Source of the DNA: Rotaria sordida
Lineage: Eukaryota > Rotifera > Eurotatoria > Philodinida > Philodinidae
NCBI GenBank assembly: GCA_905250125.1
Contig: CAJNOL010000900.1
Span: 31,733 to 95,732 of the forward strand
Reading direction: 5' to 3'
Length of the DNA: 64,000 nt
Shown here: in pieces, positions 1-13,021 of the stretch
How the letters are laid out: every line of letters starts with the position of its first letter
Numbering within the stretch: the first letter of the stretch is position 1
Notes under the pieces: generated by a model
Seen by the model: the letters and a program-made list of their open reading frames with translations, nothing else
Databases searched by the model: none
What the model was told of the DNA's origin: nothing
Program-made: the position numbers and the translations under genes

Positions 1-641
1 GAATAAAATATATATTTTTGAAGCAATAACAATACTTATTTTATTGCATTGTTGATAATCGTTTGAGTTTTAAATTTTATAGTTTCTCTATCAAAAGGAA
101 TATAATGAGACAAAAAAATAAAAGAAATATTTTACAATTTTGGATATTATTCGATATTAACATATATATATATATATATATGTCTTAAAATCAGTGTCAA
201 ACATTTGTTTGTATTGAACAAATATGCATTAGTCTTTAATTGAAATGGAACCATGAAGAACAAAAAAAGAAAAAAAATTGATTTTCAGTTGTATTTACAT
301 TCGAACAAACACAAGTGATTATTACAGTATTCGTCGAGCTTATCTTGACAACAAACTCACCTACTTAAATAGCAGTAGTCGTTGTTGTTGTGAGAAAAAT
401 GAAGGAGTAAGAAAAAAAAAAACGAACGAACGAACGAACAAACGAAAAATGCTGCTGAAAACAAGAAGAAAAAAGAAATTTGTGATTTACATTTGCTTAT
501 TCATACTCATTTTTCCACTGTTACTTCTGTACTATTTTGATTATATGAAATCGAACATTTAGGTTTTTTTCCCTAAGAGTTTCGTAATATTCACGTTTTG
601 TGCCAAGTCAAATGAGAAAAAAAGGCAGGAGAAAAGAAAGC

Positions 642-643
<2 letters not shown>

Positions 644-675
<32 letters not shown>
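644..675. repeat. (GA)n microsatellite
   Basis: Nearly pure GA dinucleotide run in the upstream region of the PDZ gene. Confidence 0.9.
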
Positions 676-678
<3 letters not shown>

Positions 679-1319
679 ATCAGACTGCAGATGATGTAAG
701 ACCATGGCGGCGAACGAATTCAATACATCTTGGTGTGCACGAATACACTCGATGACACAATCGGAACATTTGAAACCGCAAATCTCTCTCTCTGTTTCTC
801 TCCTTCTTTTTTTATGCATGTTGTCACAAGAGGTATTTTATGATTTGCTTGATTTTTCTTTCTTTCTCTCTCTCTCTCTCTCCCCTTCTTGTTCAAATCA
901 TCGTCAATTTATTGTCCTCAATACGTGTGCAATTGTATAGTGTCGTAAATATTTTTCTTCTTTTCACTCATCAAGTAGTACTCTCTGCTGACCGTCGTAG
1001 TCATTTAAAATATGGTCAATAGCATCACTGACGATACTAGCTTCGTCTCTTATTCTCCCTCAAGCTGTGTGACGAGAAGAGGATCAGTCAATAACTTACC
1101 GAAGCGTACCACACACTACTCTGCACTCCACTTATGTGCGTCAATATTTACTCATTCAAATCAGAATCATTCTTTCTCTTTTTCTGTCTCGTTCTTTCGT
1201 TTAAAAATCGCTTCTACTTGCCGTTTTCAATAGAAAAAAGTAAGTGGTAACTGCAGTTTTCTTTTATTTTCTATTCATTTTCGTCCTTCTTTTTTTTAAT
1301 TTTATTATCTTATCTAGAT

Positions 1320-1320
<1 letters not shown>

Positions 1321-1350
<30 letters not shown>
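1321..1350. repeat. (TA)n microsatellite
   Basis: Nearly pure TA dinucleotide run of about 15 units. Confidence 0.9.
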
Positions 1351-1354
<4 letters not shown>

Positions 1355-1987
1355 AATATATGGACGGTGAAGGACAGACCTTGAATAATGGACAAGATTA
1401 AATGAAAAACAGTCAGACAGACAGACATATGTAGGATTAGGATATAAAATTAGCACGTCGTCGAGTGTCAATTTGTTTTTGTCTTTATATACTTGCTCAT
1501 CGAATTTATTCATTCTTTATCGTATTTTTTCAATTTGCATTCTGTTTACGTGGAGATAGTAAGATGAAATGAGTAAGATGTCGACGACCTTTTGTATATA
1601 TGAGAAAGAATGAGTAGGCGACATATATATATATATATATATCCATTGTATACGTATATATATATATATAAACGAATATAAGATGATGAAGGTAGATTTC
1701 AACTTCATGATTATATACATAGCTGTCGTTATAGTGAGGATATTCGAGTAAAGAAAGAAGAATATTTTTACTTCATATGTTTCCATTTATGTACGATATT
1801 ACATACATAAATTCTACCCGAAAAGATGATGAAACATTCCGTTGTTCTTCGATTTCAAAAGGTAAATATGTGCAGAGATGGTCTCTCTCTCTCTCTTTCT
1901 CTCTTTCTTCTTTTTTTTTATATGTCATCTTCAATACGTGTGTGTACGTATGTGTAATGCTTATCAAGCTGGTTCGTTTGCTTGATA

Positions 1988-2040
1988 GACAGAAAGAGAA
2001 AGAGAAAGAGAAAGAGAGAGAGAGAGAGGGAGAGAGAGAA
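1988..2040. repeat. (GA)n microsatellite, interrupted
   Basis: GA-rich tract with AAGAGA and GAGAGG interruptions. It generates the K/R/E-rich frames seen on both strands here. Confidence 0.85.
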
Positions 2041-2448
2041 AGACACTGTAGTTACAAAAAGATTAGCAATACGAAGAAGACGAAGAAGGACATATTGTTT
2101 CATTGTCGATCGTTGCCACACATATACCACAGGTATACGAAGTGCCAATGAACATGTGTGTGTGACTATATGTGTGAGGAGGGAGAAAAAAAAACCTATA
2201 TATATCGAATCGAATGCTGCCGTCTCATGTCTAGTCTCGAATTGCGAACATTGATGTATGTATATAAATATATATGTCTATTCTCTAATTGAAATGATAC
2301 CTATATATATATATATATACGATATATACACGATATATGATCTTTTCGACAGTTTCTATTCTAGATGTTACCATCTGTATTCAATTGATAAAATAAATTT
2401 TTCTTAAGAAAAAAAAAAAACTATAACAAATCGAAGAGAAATTTGATT

Positions 2449-5400
2449 ATGCCTGAATTAAGTGACGCCGAACTTTTGCGTAATGCTAATGTTCGTTTAT
2501 GTCGATTACGAATTTGGCCCAATTTCGAAGGACTTGGTTTTAATCTTGAAGCAGCTTCTCGACCACCACATTTAATTCGACTTGTTGAATCCAATAGTCC
2601 AGCAGCAATTGGTGGTTTAAAAATTCTTGATGTTGTATTAGCTGTTAATCAAGAAGATGTATCCGATGCTAGTTATGATCGTGTACGAAATGCTATTAAA
2701 GCAGCACGTGATAGTAATGGTCCTATTGAATTACTTGTTGTTGAACAACGTTTTTATCATCAATTAAAAAAACGAAATATTCCAGTTAATCCTCAAACAG
2801 CAAGTGTTATGAATACACCAGCAGCAATGCCAAATGATTATTTAAATTTTCCTAAACGTACACCACGTACATGTAATATACGTTTAAATAGAAATGATAC
2901 ATCATTTGGTTTTGAAGTTATTAATGGTGAAAATGATATTGGTGCATATATTCAAGAAGTATTTCAAAATACTCCAGCTAGTAATACACCATTACGTAAA
3001 TCTGATCGTATTATTGAAATTGATGATAAATATGTTGATAAAGATTTAAGCAAATCTATATTAGAAAAATTAAGTAAAGCAAAAACTAAAGGTGTTGTTA
3101 AATTATATGTTGTCGATACAGAAACATATAAAAATGCTCAATTAAATAAAATATCATTAGCATCAAAAGGAAAACGTAAAAGCCAATCAGAAGATAGATT
3201 ATCAGCTAATCGGTATTATACAAATGATCGTACATGTAAGTATCAAATAATCAAAAAAAAAAAAGAAAATATATAGATATTTATTTATTTATTTATTACT
3301 AATCTAATCAACCTTGAATTTTATATTTATTCAAAGTCTGAAAATTGAGAAGTTTTGTATCACTTTTCAGTCTTTATATTTGTTAGAAGGGAAAAAAAAC
3401 TATTTGAATAGTTCTGGTTTTCTTTTTCTTCTTCATTTCAAAGAAGAAAAAAAAATGACAATATTTGATAGAGAAATTTTTTATTCAGCTTTGTCTATGA
3501 ATGACGATAATCAACTACCACCATCGAATACATCAACACTTCGTGATATGCCAAAAACTAGAACACCAAGTGTACCGGATTTAACACAATCAACAAGATC
3601 ACAAATACCACCATTAATTATTCCTACATCATCAGTACCATCACGAAATGAAGATATTCGTTTATGTACTATTGATCGTGCTGATTCTGCTGATACATTT
3701 GGTATTGAACTTAATTATCATCGTCGAGAACAATTTCATTCATTAAGTATTATACCTGGTCGAGATAATGAACGATCAAGTAAGATTTTCAATTGTTTTT
3801 TTTTTTTTCTTTTGTACTATTTTTATCCTTCATTATTAATTATTTATCAAAATAATTTTTATCGTTTGTTTTAAATAGATTAGTTTAAATCTTTAAAGAT
3901 TAGAGGTATATAAATCGCAAACTCTTGAGAATTAATAATTTTTCATTCAAAAAAAAAAAAAAGAAAGAGAACGGTCAAAAAAAAAATGTCTATTTGAAAT
4001 AATAAGTCAACTCTTATCAGTTAGAAAGGTTAAGAACGTGTTTAGATGTTCGAGTAAAAAGAAAAAGCAATGTAATCAAATGTGTACTTGATAAAAAAAA
4101 AAAAAGAACTTAATATCACTGAAAATATTTCGAATTGTTTAAAATTTGATTTTTAACTTTAATTATTTATATATGAAAATATTATTGAAAATAGAGCATT
4201 TAAAACGAAGAAATTTTGATTCATTTTATTTTTTTTTAAATGAAATTCAATTATTTATAAGAAATTAAAATTTAATATAAACATCTGAAAATCTATGAAA
4301 ATACAAAATAAAAGGGAACCGGAATTTTCAGCACGGAATTTTCAGCACTAAGAATAATCAGCACGTTGAATTTTCAGCACGCGAACGTCCATCATCAAAA
4401 ACCACACCATGAGGGTCTTGGTGTGGCTGTAGGTGTCTGTGGGTGTAAGTGAGATAATAAGCGTAGATGTGGGTGTCGTTGCGGGCGGAGCCATAGATGG
4501 AGATTTATGTGTTTGTGAGGTTCTGGTGCCGATCTGAGTGTGAATCTAGGTGTGTGTATGGACGAAAATGAGTAAGAAATACACTCCGCTAACCCACACA
4601 TAGAGAAGGATGCCCAGTACCAGACAAACACCCATCCGGCACCTGCAGCTACGCTCTTACGTATACCAAGAGCCTCACAGTGTGTTTTTCATGATGGACG
4701 TTCGCGTGCTGAAAATTCAACGTGCTGATTATTCCTAGTGCTGAACGTTCCTGTGCTGAAAATTCTGTGCTGAACGTTCCGTGCTGAAAATTCACCAACC
4801 CAAAATAAAACCAATTCTAGAATGATAAAGTTCATGTTTTAATTTAATTTATTCTATACAGATGCTGAAGTTGCTGGTGTAAAAACGGATGATCGTTTAA
4901 TTGAAATCAATGGTCAAAATATTCAAAATCTTAGTCATGAACAAATAACACAACGTATACGTGCTATTAAACATCCTGATCCATTAGAAGTTTTAGTAGC
5001 TGATGTTCCAACATTTGAATATTATAAACAACAACAAAAACTTATTCATCGTGGTTTACCAAATGTTAAAGTTATGCCACCTAATAGATTTAGGCATTCA
5101 GTATCACCAGCTGCTTCATCACATCGATGTATGTATAAATAAAAATTCATTGATTTTATTTATTTATTTTTGTTTTCAAAATTATCTTATTTTAGCTATT
5201 GATATGAGACCATCATCGGCTGGTTTACGTGAACAACCTAAACTTCAACCAACACCACCAGTTTTAAATACATTTGGTCGAACACCAACAACATCTGTAT
5301 TAGGAGAATTAACTAATAGTACTGTTATAATAGCTCCACCTCTACCAACAACATCATTACAACCACGTCATATTCCAATACGAAAAGATGCACAATTATC

Positions 5401-8400
5401 GAATGGTGTTGGTTTTAATTTTCGTACAATGATAAATGATTCATCATCAAATACACCATATAGTCATATTGTAACATCAGTTGATCATACAAATTCAATT
5501 GGTTCTCAAGGTCTTCGTGTAAATGATTATATATTACAAATAAATGATGAAAATGTTGAATATTTAAATCATGAACAACTTGAAGATAAATTACGTCGTA
5601 TAAATAATAGTGAAACAGTACGTTTCTTAGTTACAGATGGAAATGTTTATCGTGCATATAAACAAAGTTCACAAAATATTAAACCAAAATATGATATTAT
5701 TGAACAACCAAAAATACAAACACCAAATATGAATTTACAACAAATACCAAGACAATATCGTCTTCAACGAAATCCAGATTTTGAAGGTTATGGTTTTCGT
5801 GTACGTTCAAATCAACATTTAGATGGTACACCACATCAAATTGTTTCTGTTGAACCATATTCACCAGCTGATATACAAGGTCTACGTGTTGGAGATTATA
5901 TTTTACGTGTTAATAATCAAAGAGTTGAACATATGAATCCATCTGAATTTACTTCTTTAATGCAAAATTTAGTAAGAAATGATAATGTACGTGATGGAGC
6001 TTTATTTTTAGAAGTTATGGATGAAGATACATATCGATCAATAAATCATTTACCACCAGCATCACATCAATATCAACCACCTATAGATACTTTAGCACCA
6101 GACCGTCGAACACCAACACGTTCACCTTATGATTCATATCAACCATCGGCAGTTATGGATGAATCTTATCCTAAAATGCGACAATGCTTTATTCGAGTAA
6201 AAGATTTTCTTGTTGTTGTTGTTGTTTTTTAATTTTTATAATTTAGCCTTGGCCACATTATCGAGATCTTGGTTTTACTATTGTTCCAACACCAGCTACA
6301 TCTGGTGGAGGCTATCAAATTCAACAACTTCGATTAGATTCACCAGCTGCACATACACATGTTCGTAATGGTGATCATTTAATTCAAGTAAATAATATTA
6401 ATGTTGAAGCAACTGAGTTTGCATATGTTCATCAACTTATGAATGATTCATATCGTCGTGATGGTGAAGTTAGTTTACTTGTTATTGATGATATGGGTTA
6501 TCAATGGTATAAACGTAATCATTATCGTATTGATCCATTATCTCAAAGAGCTAATGTTACACGGTAAATAAAACAAACAAATCAATCTATCTATTACTAA
6601 ACATGAAAATATTTGATTTAGTTTTTATTTAAAAAAACACGATCTAAAACAAATGTTGAAGTGTAGAGGTTAATACTCGAACCTTTCCACACACGGTGAC
6701 ACAAACGGTAGTCAGAAACCGTCATATGTTGTAATAGATGCTAAGCAGAGACCATCACGGACAACTTAGTAACACTCTCCCGCACTTCGCGTCACGGATC
6801 GTAACAGATGCTAGTCAGAGACACCCTAGCAACACTTCTCCACTCCCCCTTCAAATACTGTAACAGACGTTGATATACAATCGCATACCGTATATCAATA
6901 ACGTTTCGTTACTACTTCCTTATTGCATTTCTCGAGGATTAAGTAAAAGAATAGTACTCCGAAATAGATAGAATAAAACAATCATCCTGTAATTAGCAAG
7001 AGCAGTTGCATTGTTTTTCACATTTTAATTCCGTATAGCAAAGATGAAATCAGTACCGGTACGATATTCAGACTAGTCGATTGTCGGTGGATCGGTCGGT
7101 CCAATTCGTTTCGGTCTAACCTTTTCAAACTGGTACCGATATCGATCGTCAAAAATTCAGACCGGTTCCATCTCTATATAAGGTATATGATATAACTTGG
7201 TATATCAAGTTTGCCACGTGATCAACCAAACTTTCCATATCTAAACTATTCTTTTTTTAGTACTATAAATTATCGATGAATCATTCATTACTAGTAGACC
7301 GGCGAGTTATCGGTAGAACGGTCTACTGACAGGCTGGTCAGTCTGACCTTTTCAGACTGATAGCTGTCATCAAAAATTCAGAGCAATTTCATCTCTGCTG
7401 TATAGGTCGTGTTAACAACTCGTTTTTTTTTTTAAATTTTTAGCCATGTTACACCTGAACATCAAGCTGTATATACATCAACTGATTCGAGTGTTATATC
7501 ACCACCAATGCAGTATATACCTGTTGAACCGATGTCCGATCAAAAAGAAATTCAAATTCCACCAACACCATATCAACCGCCAATAACAACAAGTCGACCA
7601 CCATCAGTTGGGCCACAAAATCGACCATATGCATATGCCAGTAAAATTTGAAAAACAAAATTAAATAAGAAATTTTCTAAATTATTTTTTTGTTTGTTAA
7701 GATGGTTATGTATCACCAACACGTGATCCATATTATCGACCACCAGTAGCACCAAGTGTAACATCATCTTTAAATCGTCCACGTTTACCATTATCACGTG
7801 CTGCTGTTGATGTTGTTGATGAAAAATCAATGTTACGTTTTTGTCGTTTAAATACCGAACCCGGTCAAACGTTTGGTTTTGAATTAGCACAAGAAGATAA
7901 TAAACATATTATTCGTAATGTTAAACCAGATTCACCAGCTGGTAAAAAGATTTTTAATTTAAATACATATATATATATTTGTTTTTTTTCTTATATCTAG
8001 CTCGAGCTGGTTTACATAATGAAGATCGTTTAATTGAAGTAAATGATGAAAATGTTACTCATAAACCACATCGAGGTATTAAAGAGAAAAAAAAGAGCGA
8101 AATTTATCTTTTAAGTTTTTTTTTTATTTATGTTCTATAGATGTTGTTGCTTTAATAAAAAATGCTAGTAATAATGGTGTTGCACGTTTACTTATATCAC
8201 CAAGTAATATAAAACCATTAAATAAACCTTCATCAAGAACATCAATTAAAACAAAATCATTGCCATCATTAAATGATGAACGTATATATAGTGATGGTAG
8301 AAACTTTGATCAATATACATCTTGGTCACCATATGATGGTTCATTTGGTGGTCAACAACAACCACCAACAATGGTTAAATATTTATCAACATCACGTCTT

Positions 8401-10230
8401 GATCAAACTGGTGTAGCACAACCATTTTATTCAGACCGACCATATAGTGCTCATGGTTTTGATACATATCAACGGCAACCACCATTTCGATCAACATTTA
8501 CTAGTCAATCATATTTACCTACGGAACCATGGCCTCGTAAGAATACGATTTTCCATATAGAAGAATTTTGCTCTTCACTTAACAGTTGGCGAAAGTTCAC
8601 TAAATTTTTGCCAGCTATTTGGCGCCGATCATGAGGACTTTCACTAACTGTTGGAGAATAGTATGAATGTATTATATATGCAAGGAGACCAGGTCTCACA
8701 ATCGAGCCACTTTTTCTGATGGTTCGGCCCAGGTCCAAACAAAACTTCGTTTACAAAGATTTTTTTTCTCAATAGACAGCTATTCCATATTTTTCGGCTT
8801 TTATTAAAAGTGATGACTAAGGGAGTGGCTTCCTCCTCAGAGAAATGTTATGAAAATGTATTTTGAGAATTGTATTCATGACTGCAGTCCATCGGGTCCG
8901 GTCCAGTAGACTTTCGCCAATGACGAACTTCTGGTAACAGAAAAAATAAGGCCATTTTATAGATCATTAGTCAATATTTGTGATAAGAATAAGAAAGTAG
9001 AGCCCACCGGGATCCAAAACTTTCGAATCCGAATCCGATCGAGTTCGAGATCAACTAGACAGAGTTTAAAGGAAAGAGATAGGAAGATATATAGGAAAAA
9101 ACATTCTACTCGCATCATAATGTCAATCTGAATAATGTATCTTATTATTTAATTTCTTTTTTTTTCTTTTAGGAAAATGTGTTCTTATTCGTGATCCAGG
9201 TTTTCATGGATGTGGTTTTCGAATGATTGAAAAAGAAAATTATGATACACCAATTGTTATTGAAGTACGTCAAAATAGTCCAGCTAAACGAAGGTATAAA
9301 TATTATTTTTCTAGAATATTTATTCTTAATTTTTCTTTTTTTATAATTTAGTGGTTTAATTGAAGGTGATCATATAATCTATATTGAAAATCGTAATGTT
9401 CAAGCTATACGATCATTTGATGAAATGACACTTATAATTCAACGAACATTTGAAGAAACAGGTCAAGTTACACTTATTACATTAACAGCACCAGGTTATC
9501 AAGTATTAAAACGTAAAGGTGGTTATTTACAACCCGATCCATTTGATTATCAATTACCATACGTGAGAGAATTAGCGCCACGTTTATGTCGTATTATTTT
9601 ATATAATCATGAACAAGATTTTGGTTTTACATTACAACGTGGTAATCCAATACATATTAAAGATGTCCATCCAGGTTCACCAGCATATGAATATGGTTTA
9701 CGAGCAAATGATAAAATAATTGAATTAAATGGTCATGATACAGCAACATTATCATCCGAACAAATTATTGATACAATTGAAACAAGTAAACGACGACGAC
9801 AATTAGATATATTAGTTATTGATTCAGCTGGTTTTGAATTTTCAATAAAACATGCTATACCAATAAATTCACTCTTACCATTTGTTCAACCAGGACAAAG
9901 ACGAGGTAAAATATATTTTTTTTTATTCAATTTTTGATTTATCTATCTATCTATCTATCACACATTGCTCAGTTATAAAATATGAGCAACATTTTCAACA
10001 TTATCCAAGCAGATTTGGCTTGACTGAGCACAGTCTTTATTAATTTCAGTGAGTGCGTGGGTAAAATATCACCATTGCACATTCTTCTTTCACTTGGTTG
10101 CATGATTTTTCAGCACATTTATATATCACTAAACTTTGGGAGTCAGTTTTCTTAAAATATTTAATTTCTTTTTTTGGAATTTTTAGCTGTAAGCAGTCGA
10201 CGTGTTCAACAAGAAGCTGTTTATTTATAA
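2449..10230 (+). CDS. Multi-PDZ scaffold protein (nine PDZ domains, PDZK1/NHERF-like)
   Basis: Twelve exons fit one frame: 2449-3235, 3489-3779, 4862-5128, 5196-6196, 6247-6563, 7444-7640, 7702-7941, 8001-8075, 8141-8536, 9173-9293, 9352-9905, 10187-10230. They give 1,429 residues. Nine PDZ domains are visible by their carboxylate-binding loops: GLGF (about 16-101), SFGF (140-225), TFGI (316-410), GVGF (513-598), GYGF (635-727), DLGF (776-864), TFGF (999-1079), GCGF (1191-1274) and DFGF (1309-1390). Each is followed by an SPA-type turn and a D-x-I/L-(x)-N/E strand. The linkers are P/S/T/Q-rich; there is no signal peptide, kinase or SH3 domain. PDZ proteins of this type cluster membrane receptors and transporters under the plasma membrane by binding their C-termini. 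The protein itself ends in VYL, which fits a class II PDZ ligand. The first ATG after an in-frame stop region was taken as the start; a TTG two codons upstream was ignored. Introns 2, 5 and 9 are enlarged by repeats. The domain call is firm; orthology is not. Confidence 0.9.
4313..4797. mobile_element. Foldback/MITE-like element with TTTTCAGCAC repeats, in PDZ intron 2
   Basis: The arms 4318-4430 and 4665-4795 are reverse complements. Each arm is built from short direct repeats of TTTTCAGCAC (variants GTTCAGCAC and AATCAGCAC) followed by a shared unique block (GCGAACGTCCATCAT). The right arm has about two more repeat units than the left. The centre is GT-rich (GGTGTGG, TGTGGGTGT). There is no coding potential. 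Repeated subterminal motifs inside inverted arms are typical of foldback elements. Confidence 0.75.
6690..6860. repeat. Short tandem repeat of about 75 bp in PDZ intron 5
   Basis: Two diverged copies, each starting GTAAYAGATGCTA and running through GCAGAGAC and CTTAGTAACACT/CCTAGCAACACT to CTC-CACT, with the start of a third copy near 6860. The flanks are single-copy AT-rich intron. The element class is unknown. Confidence 0.55.
7040..7395 (+). repeat. Two copies of a dispersed GGTCGGT-rich repeat in PDZ intron 5
   Basis: Copy 1 (about 7045-7175) and copy 2 (about 7292-7397) share the order: GGTCGGT-like repeats, CCTTTTCA(A/G)ACTG, a spacer, CAAAAATTCAGA, then TTCCATCTCT or TTTCATCTCT. A third copy lies at 21190-21318, on the same strand about 14 kb away. 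No open frame and no terminal repeats are seen. This looks like a short interspersed repeat of unknown class. Confidence 0.6.
8578..8662. repeat. Short imperfect palindrome in PDZ intron 9
   Basis: ACAGTTGGCGAAAGTTC near 8582 is answered by GACTTTCACTAACTGT near 8636. The same ACTTTCGCC piece recurs near 8908. It is probably the remains of a small inverted-repeat element within the enlarged intron 8537-9172. Confidence 0.4.
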
Positions 10231-11492
10231 ATATATAAATATAATTAAAACGATCAATGAACATTGACGTTTTCTTCACACAAAAAAAAAAAAAACAAAA
10301 CTTGTTATTTTGTATTTTGTTATGTATACATGAGAATTTTTTTCTAATATTGAACAGTTTTTTTTTCTAAAATAATTCTTCCATTGATCAAAATTTATAT
10401 TCATGCTTATTATTAATTTCTCTCTCTCTCTCTCTCTTTCTTTCTCATTGTAGTAGTATTAGTTTGTTTGTATGTGCGCTCGGTGACAACTTGCTCTCTA
10501 TGTTTTTCTTATTGTTCATTTGTGCAAGTCTCTCTTTCTCTCTCTACCTCTTTTAGTTTTAACATATGGCAATCATTGATTGATTGAAATATGCAACATT
10601 CGATTCTATGTTGTGAAATATTTGATTCGCTGAAAAGAAAAAAAAAACTATACAAATCAAAACTTGGTAGCATGGATGTGTGTATTATTCGCTATTTATT
10701 CTTATTATTATATTGACAGTATTTGTTTTCACATGTCTTTTTGTTTTTTGTGATTTTCCACTATTCGTTTCTTTCGCTATTATTATTATTATTGCTCTGC
10801 ACTGCTCTGTTTCTTTTTCTTTTTTTTCTTTTTGTACTATTTGGATACTTTATTGTGCGTTCATATATACATTCCAACGTTTTCTTTTGTTGACACTGCA
10901 GGTTTTTTTTTTTTTTAATATGAATGAGTTTCACCTATTGGACTCTTTTTTTTTTTTTGTTTTTAAATTAGGTAAAAAAAAAACAATGATCAAGCTTTTT
11001 CTTTTTTTTTTCTTGATGAAAGTTGAATTTTCTTATTCATATTGTACGCAGATTAAATTCTATGAAAAAAAAAATACTAATAATGAAATATTTACTTGTG
11101 AGAATTTAGATTTTTCAACATATATACATAAAAAACAAAAATATTTTTCATTTACAATATCAATTCGTTTTATGGTCATATGAAACCTTAGATTATTTAA
11201 AGTTATATAGTATTTCTAAAATATTTGAAGAGCTTTATAGAATTTATTTTTTTTTGGTTTGTAACAAATATTTTATAAGTTTAATCAAACGACAGAAAAA
11301 GAAAATCGCTACTAAAAATCTGATCGTTGAAAGTTTTTGAGGTATCTGACACAATTTACTTTAATGTGAAACGAAGTCAACATGGCTAAATCTATTAGAT
11401 GTTATACACTAAAATCTTATAGGATGTGGATCTGAGTACAAATGAGAGCGTAGATTTCCTGGCGCAGGATATCAAGATAAACTCTGAAGATA
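10231..11492. other. 3' flank of PDZ gene, low-complexity
   Basis: T-rich and CT-rich DNA following the PDZ stop codon, with (CT)n near 10420-10440 and many oligo-T runs. The long open frame 10680-11183 is built of F/I/L strings from T-rich DNA and is not supported as a gene. Poly(A)-type signals probably occur here, but none stands out. Confidence 0.5.
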
Positions 11493-12460
11493 TAACAGGT
11501 GATGCAAAAGTTTTTGCAAAAATGTCGTTCCATTGTTCCTTGGTTAAACATGTTTGGAAGAAATCGGAAATACCTATTTAAGAATCTGCGTCGAAAGTGG
11601 TTGCTAACTGTATAATCAAAAAAGTTGTACCATGTATCGACTTGGAGTAACAAACACTACTAAAATGTACATTGTAAAAGAAAAACTGTTCAAAACGACT
11701 GTGGCAAAATGATCAATCCTTCTGTATTTTGTGATATCCTTCGGCTCATTTTATCACAATGTTGTGCTCTTCTATCTATTAGAATATATGTTCTATTTTC
11801 AGGAATCAATATAATGAATACTATTGAAATTTTTGAAACAACATTGCCAAACAAAAACAACTTCGAAGTTCTCATCATTTTCAAGTTGATGTCCATTTTG
11901 TATTGGCCAGTGCTTGCTTTTGCCATTTCTGTGAGTTGGCAACATAAGAGCTGGGGTATACTTGTAGCTCGAGTATCCTGAATCAATATTGTATCTATTT
12001 TGAATAGTAATGGTGACATCTGGGTCTCGAAAAAATCTTATCAGACTCTCATCAGTTTCACATTCGGTTTTAGTGCGTTGTTTTCAGTTTCCTTTTTTCG
12101 TGTTATCCAAAGCGATCACGTACGATTTTCTATCAAGTTCGTAGAGAATTAAACAGCAAATTTAACGAAATAAAGAGCAGAAATATACAATGGACTACAT
12201 GGGAGAAAATCAAAAAATAATGAGAGAACAGTTCCTTTCTCTCACAACTACATTAAGATGTTTTTCCAGCGTATATTTTAGTAGTGTTTAAAGATGTGTT
12301 TTTTATTCGAAGCCAATACATGTTAAAACTTTTTTGATCATACAGTTAGAAAGCGCTTTCAATGCAGATACCTAATAGGTATTTTCGATTTCTCTTCAAC
12401 TTGTTTTAGCCAAGAAAACATAAAGCGACATTTTTGCAAAAACTTTTGCATCACTCGTTA
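11493..12460. mobile_element. Tc1/mariner-type non-autonomous element (about 970 bp)
   Basis: Inverted arms of about 170-190 bp (11493-11665 and 12275-12460) start with TAACAGGTGATGCAAAAG and the near-identical TAACGAGTGATGCAAAAG on the other strand. The arms run through TTTTTGCAAAAATGTCG and continue as a diverged match to a shared TTTTAGTAGTG block. The flanks are TA on each side, as for TA-targeting Tc1/mariner transposons. The interior has no transposase (no DDE/D-like or HTH frame recognised), so it would need a transposase in trans. The family call rests on the TA target and on arm ends of the GCAAAAGTTTTTGC kind. Confidence 0.65.
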
Positions 12461-12603
12461 TAAGCATGGAACTGAGTATCGATCTCGTTACACGAAAATC
12501 GTTAGTTTAGTGGCATATGGGTGTCGCGAATCCATTAAGTGAATATTCTAATAGCTATATTGTGAATCTTGATACTCGAGTTATGGATACTGTGACGTCC
12601 ATC

Positions 12604-13021
12604 AATAACTTTTAAAAGGAACAAGATAAAGAGTTGCGGTTTTCACCATTCGAAAGAGCAATGTCCGGGCCATTGATCGGTATAGATCTCATTAAGAACA
12701 AAGATGCTTTTTTATAGATATCTTGGGATTAATACTTTTTCCTTTCAGTATTTTTACAATAATCTCAACTGAAATTTAAAATTAACATTTTTTTTTTATT
12801 ATTATCCGCTTAGAATAAGAGATTGAGAAATAATGAAATATGTGATAATTTTATAGCGAAAAACAAAAAGGTAATTTGAGTTGAGATTATTGTGAAAATA
12901 CTCAAAGAAAAAAGTATCTTTCATCTTAAGGAATTCTATAGCGATGGATGGCCCTGATATCGCTCTTTCGAATGGTGAAAACCGCAGCTCTCTATCTCGT
13001 TCCTATCATCAAAAGTTATTC
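12604..13021. mobile_element. Palindromic foldback element (about 420 bp)
   Basis: Left arm 12604-12790 and right arm 12855-13021 are reverse complements around a short AT-rich loop. The outer ends read AATAACTTTT, AACAAGATAAAGAG or AACGAGATAGAGAG, TGCGGTTTTCACCATTCG. The inner ends share TGAGATTATTGTGAAAATA. No coding capacity is seen. The outer block recurs in other elements of this window (28.2, 37.8, 38.4 and 57.2 kb). Confidence 0.7.

Larger units (their letters stand above)
1..2448. other. AT-rich upstream region with microsatellites
   Basis: No gene is supported here. The stretch holds (TA)n runs near 163-182, 1321-1350, 1624-1640 and 1656-1670, (GA)n or (CT)n runs near 644-675, 866-882 and 1881-1910, and a longer (GA)n tract at 1988-2040. 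The open frames in it are made of these simple repeats (K/R/E-rich, S/L-rich or I/Y-rich strings). It directly precedes the PDZ gene and probably contains that gene's promoter and 5' leader, but I see no clear TATA box or transcription start. Confidence 0.6.

Noticed and set aside
278-562. 94-codon open frame in the upstream region
   Set aside because: K/R/N strings come from AAC/GAA repeats; no domain, no exon context, and the surroundings are simple repeats.
6660-6700. Possible tRNA or SINE B box (AAGGTTCGAGTATTAAC on the minus strand)
   Set aside because: No A box at the right distance and no cloverleaf could be drawn.
10680-11183. 167-codon open frame after the PDZ gene
   Set aside because: Made of F/I/L runs from T-rich DNA with several oligo-T tracts; it looks like 3' flank, not a membrane protein gene.
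11690-12019. Overlapping open frames on both strands in the middle of the Tc1-like element, checked for a transposase
   Set aside because: No DDE/D catalytic pattern, no helix-turn-helix and no family motif such as NDNxPxH; both strands are open because of low stop density.
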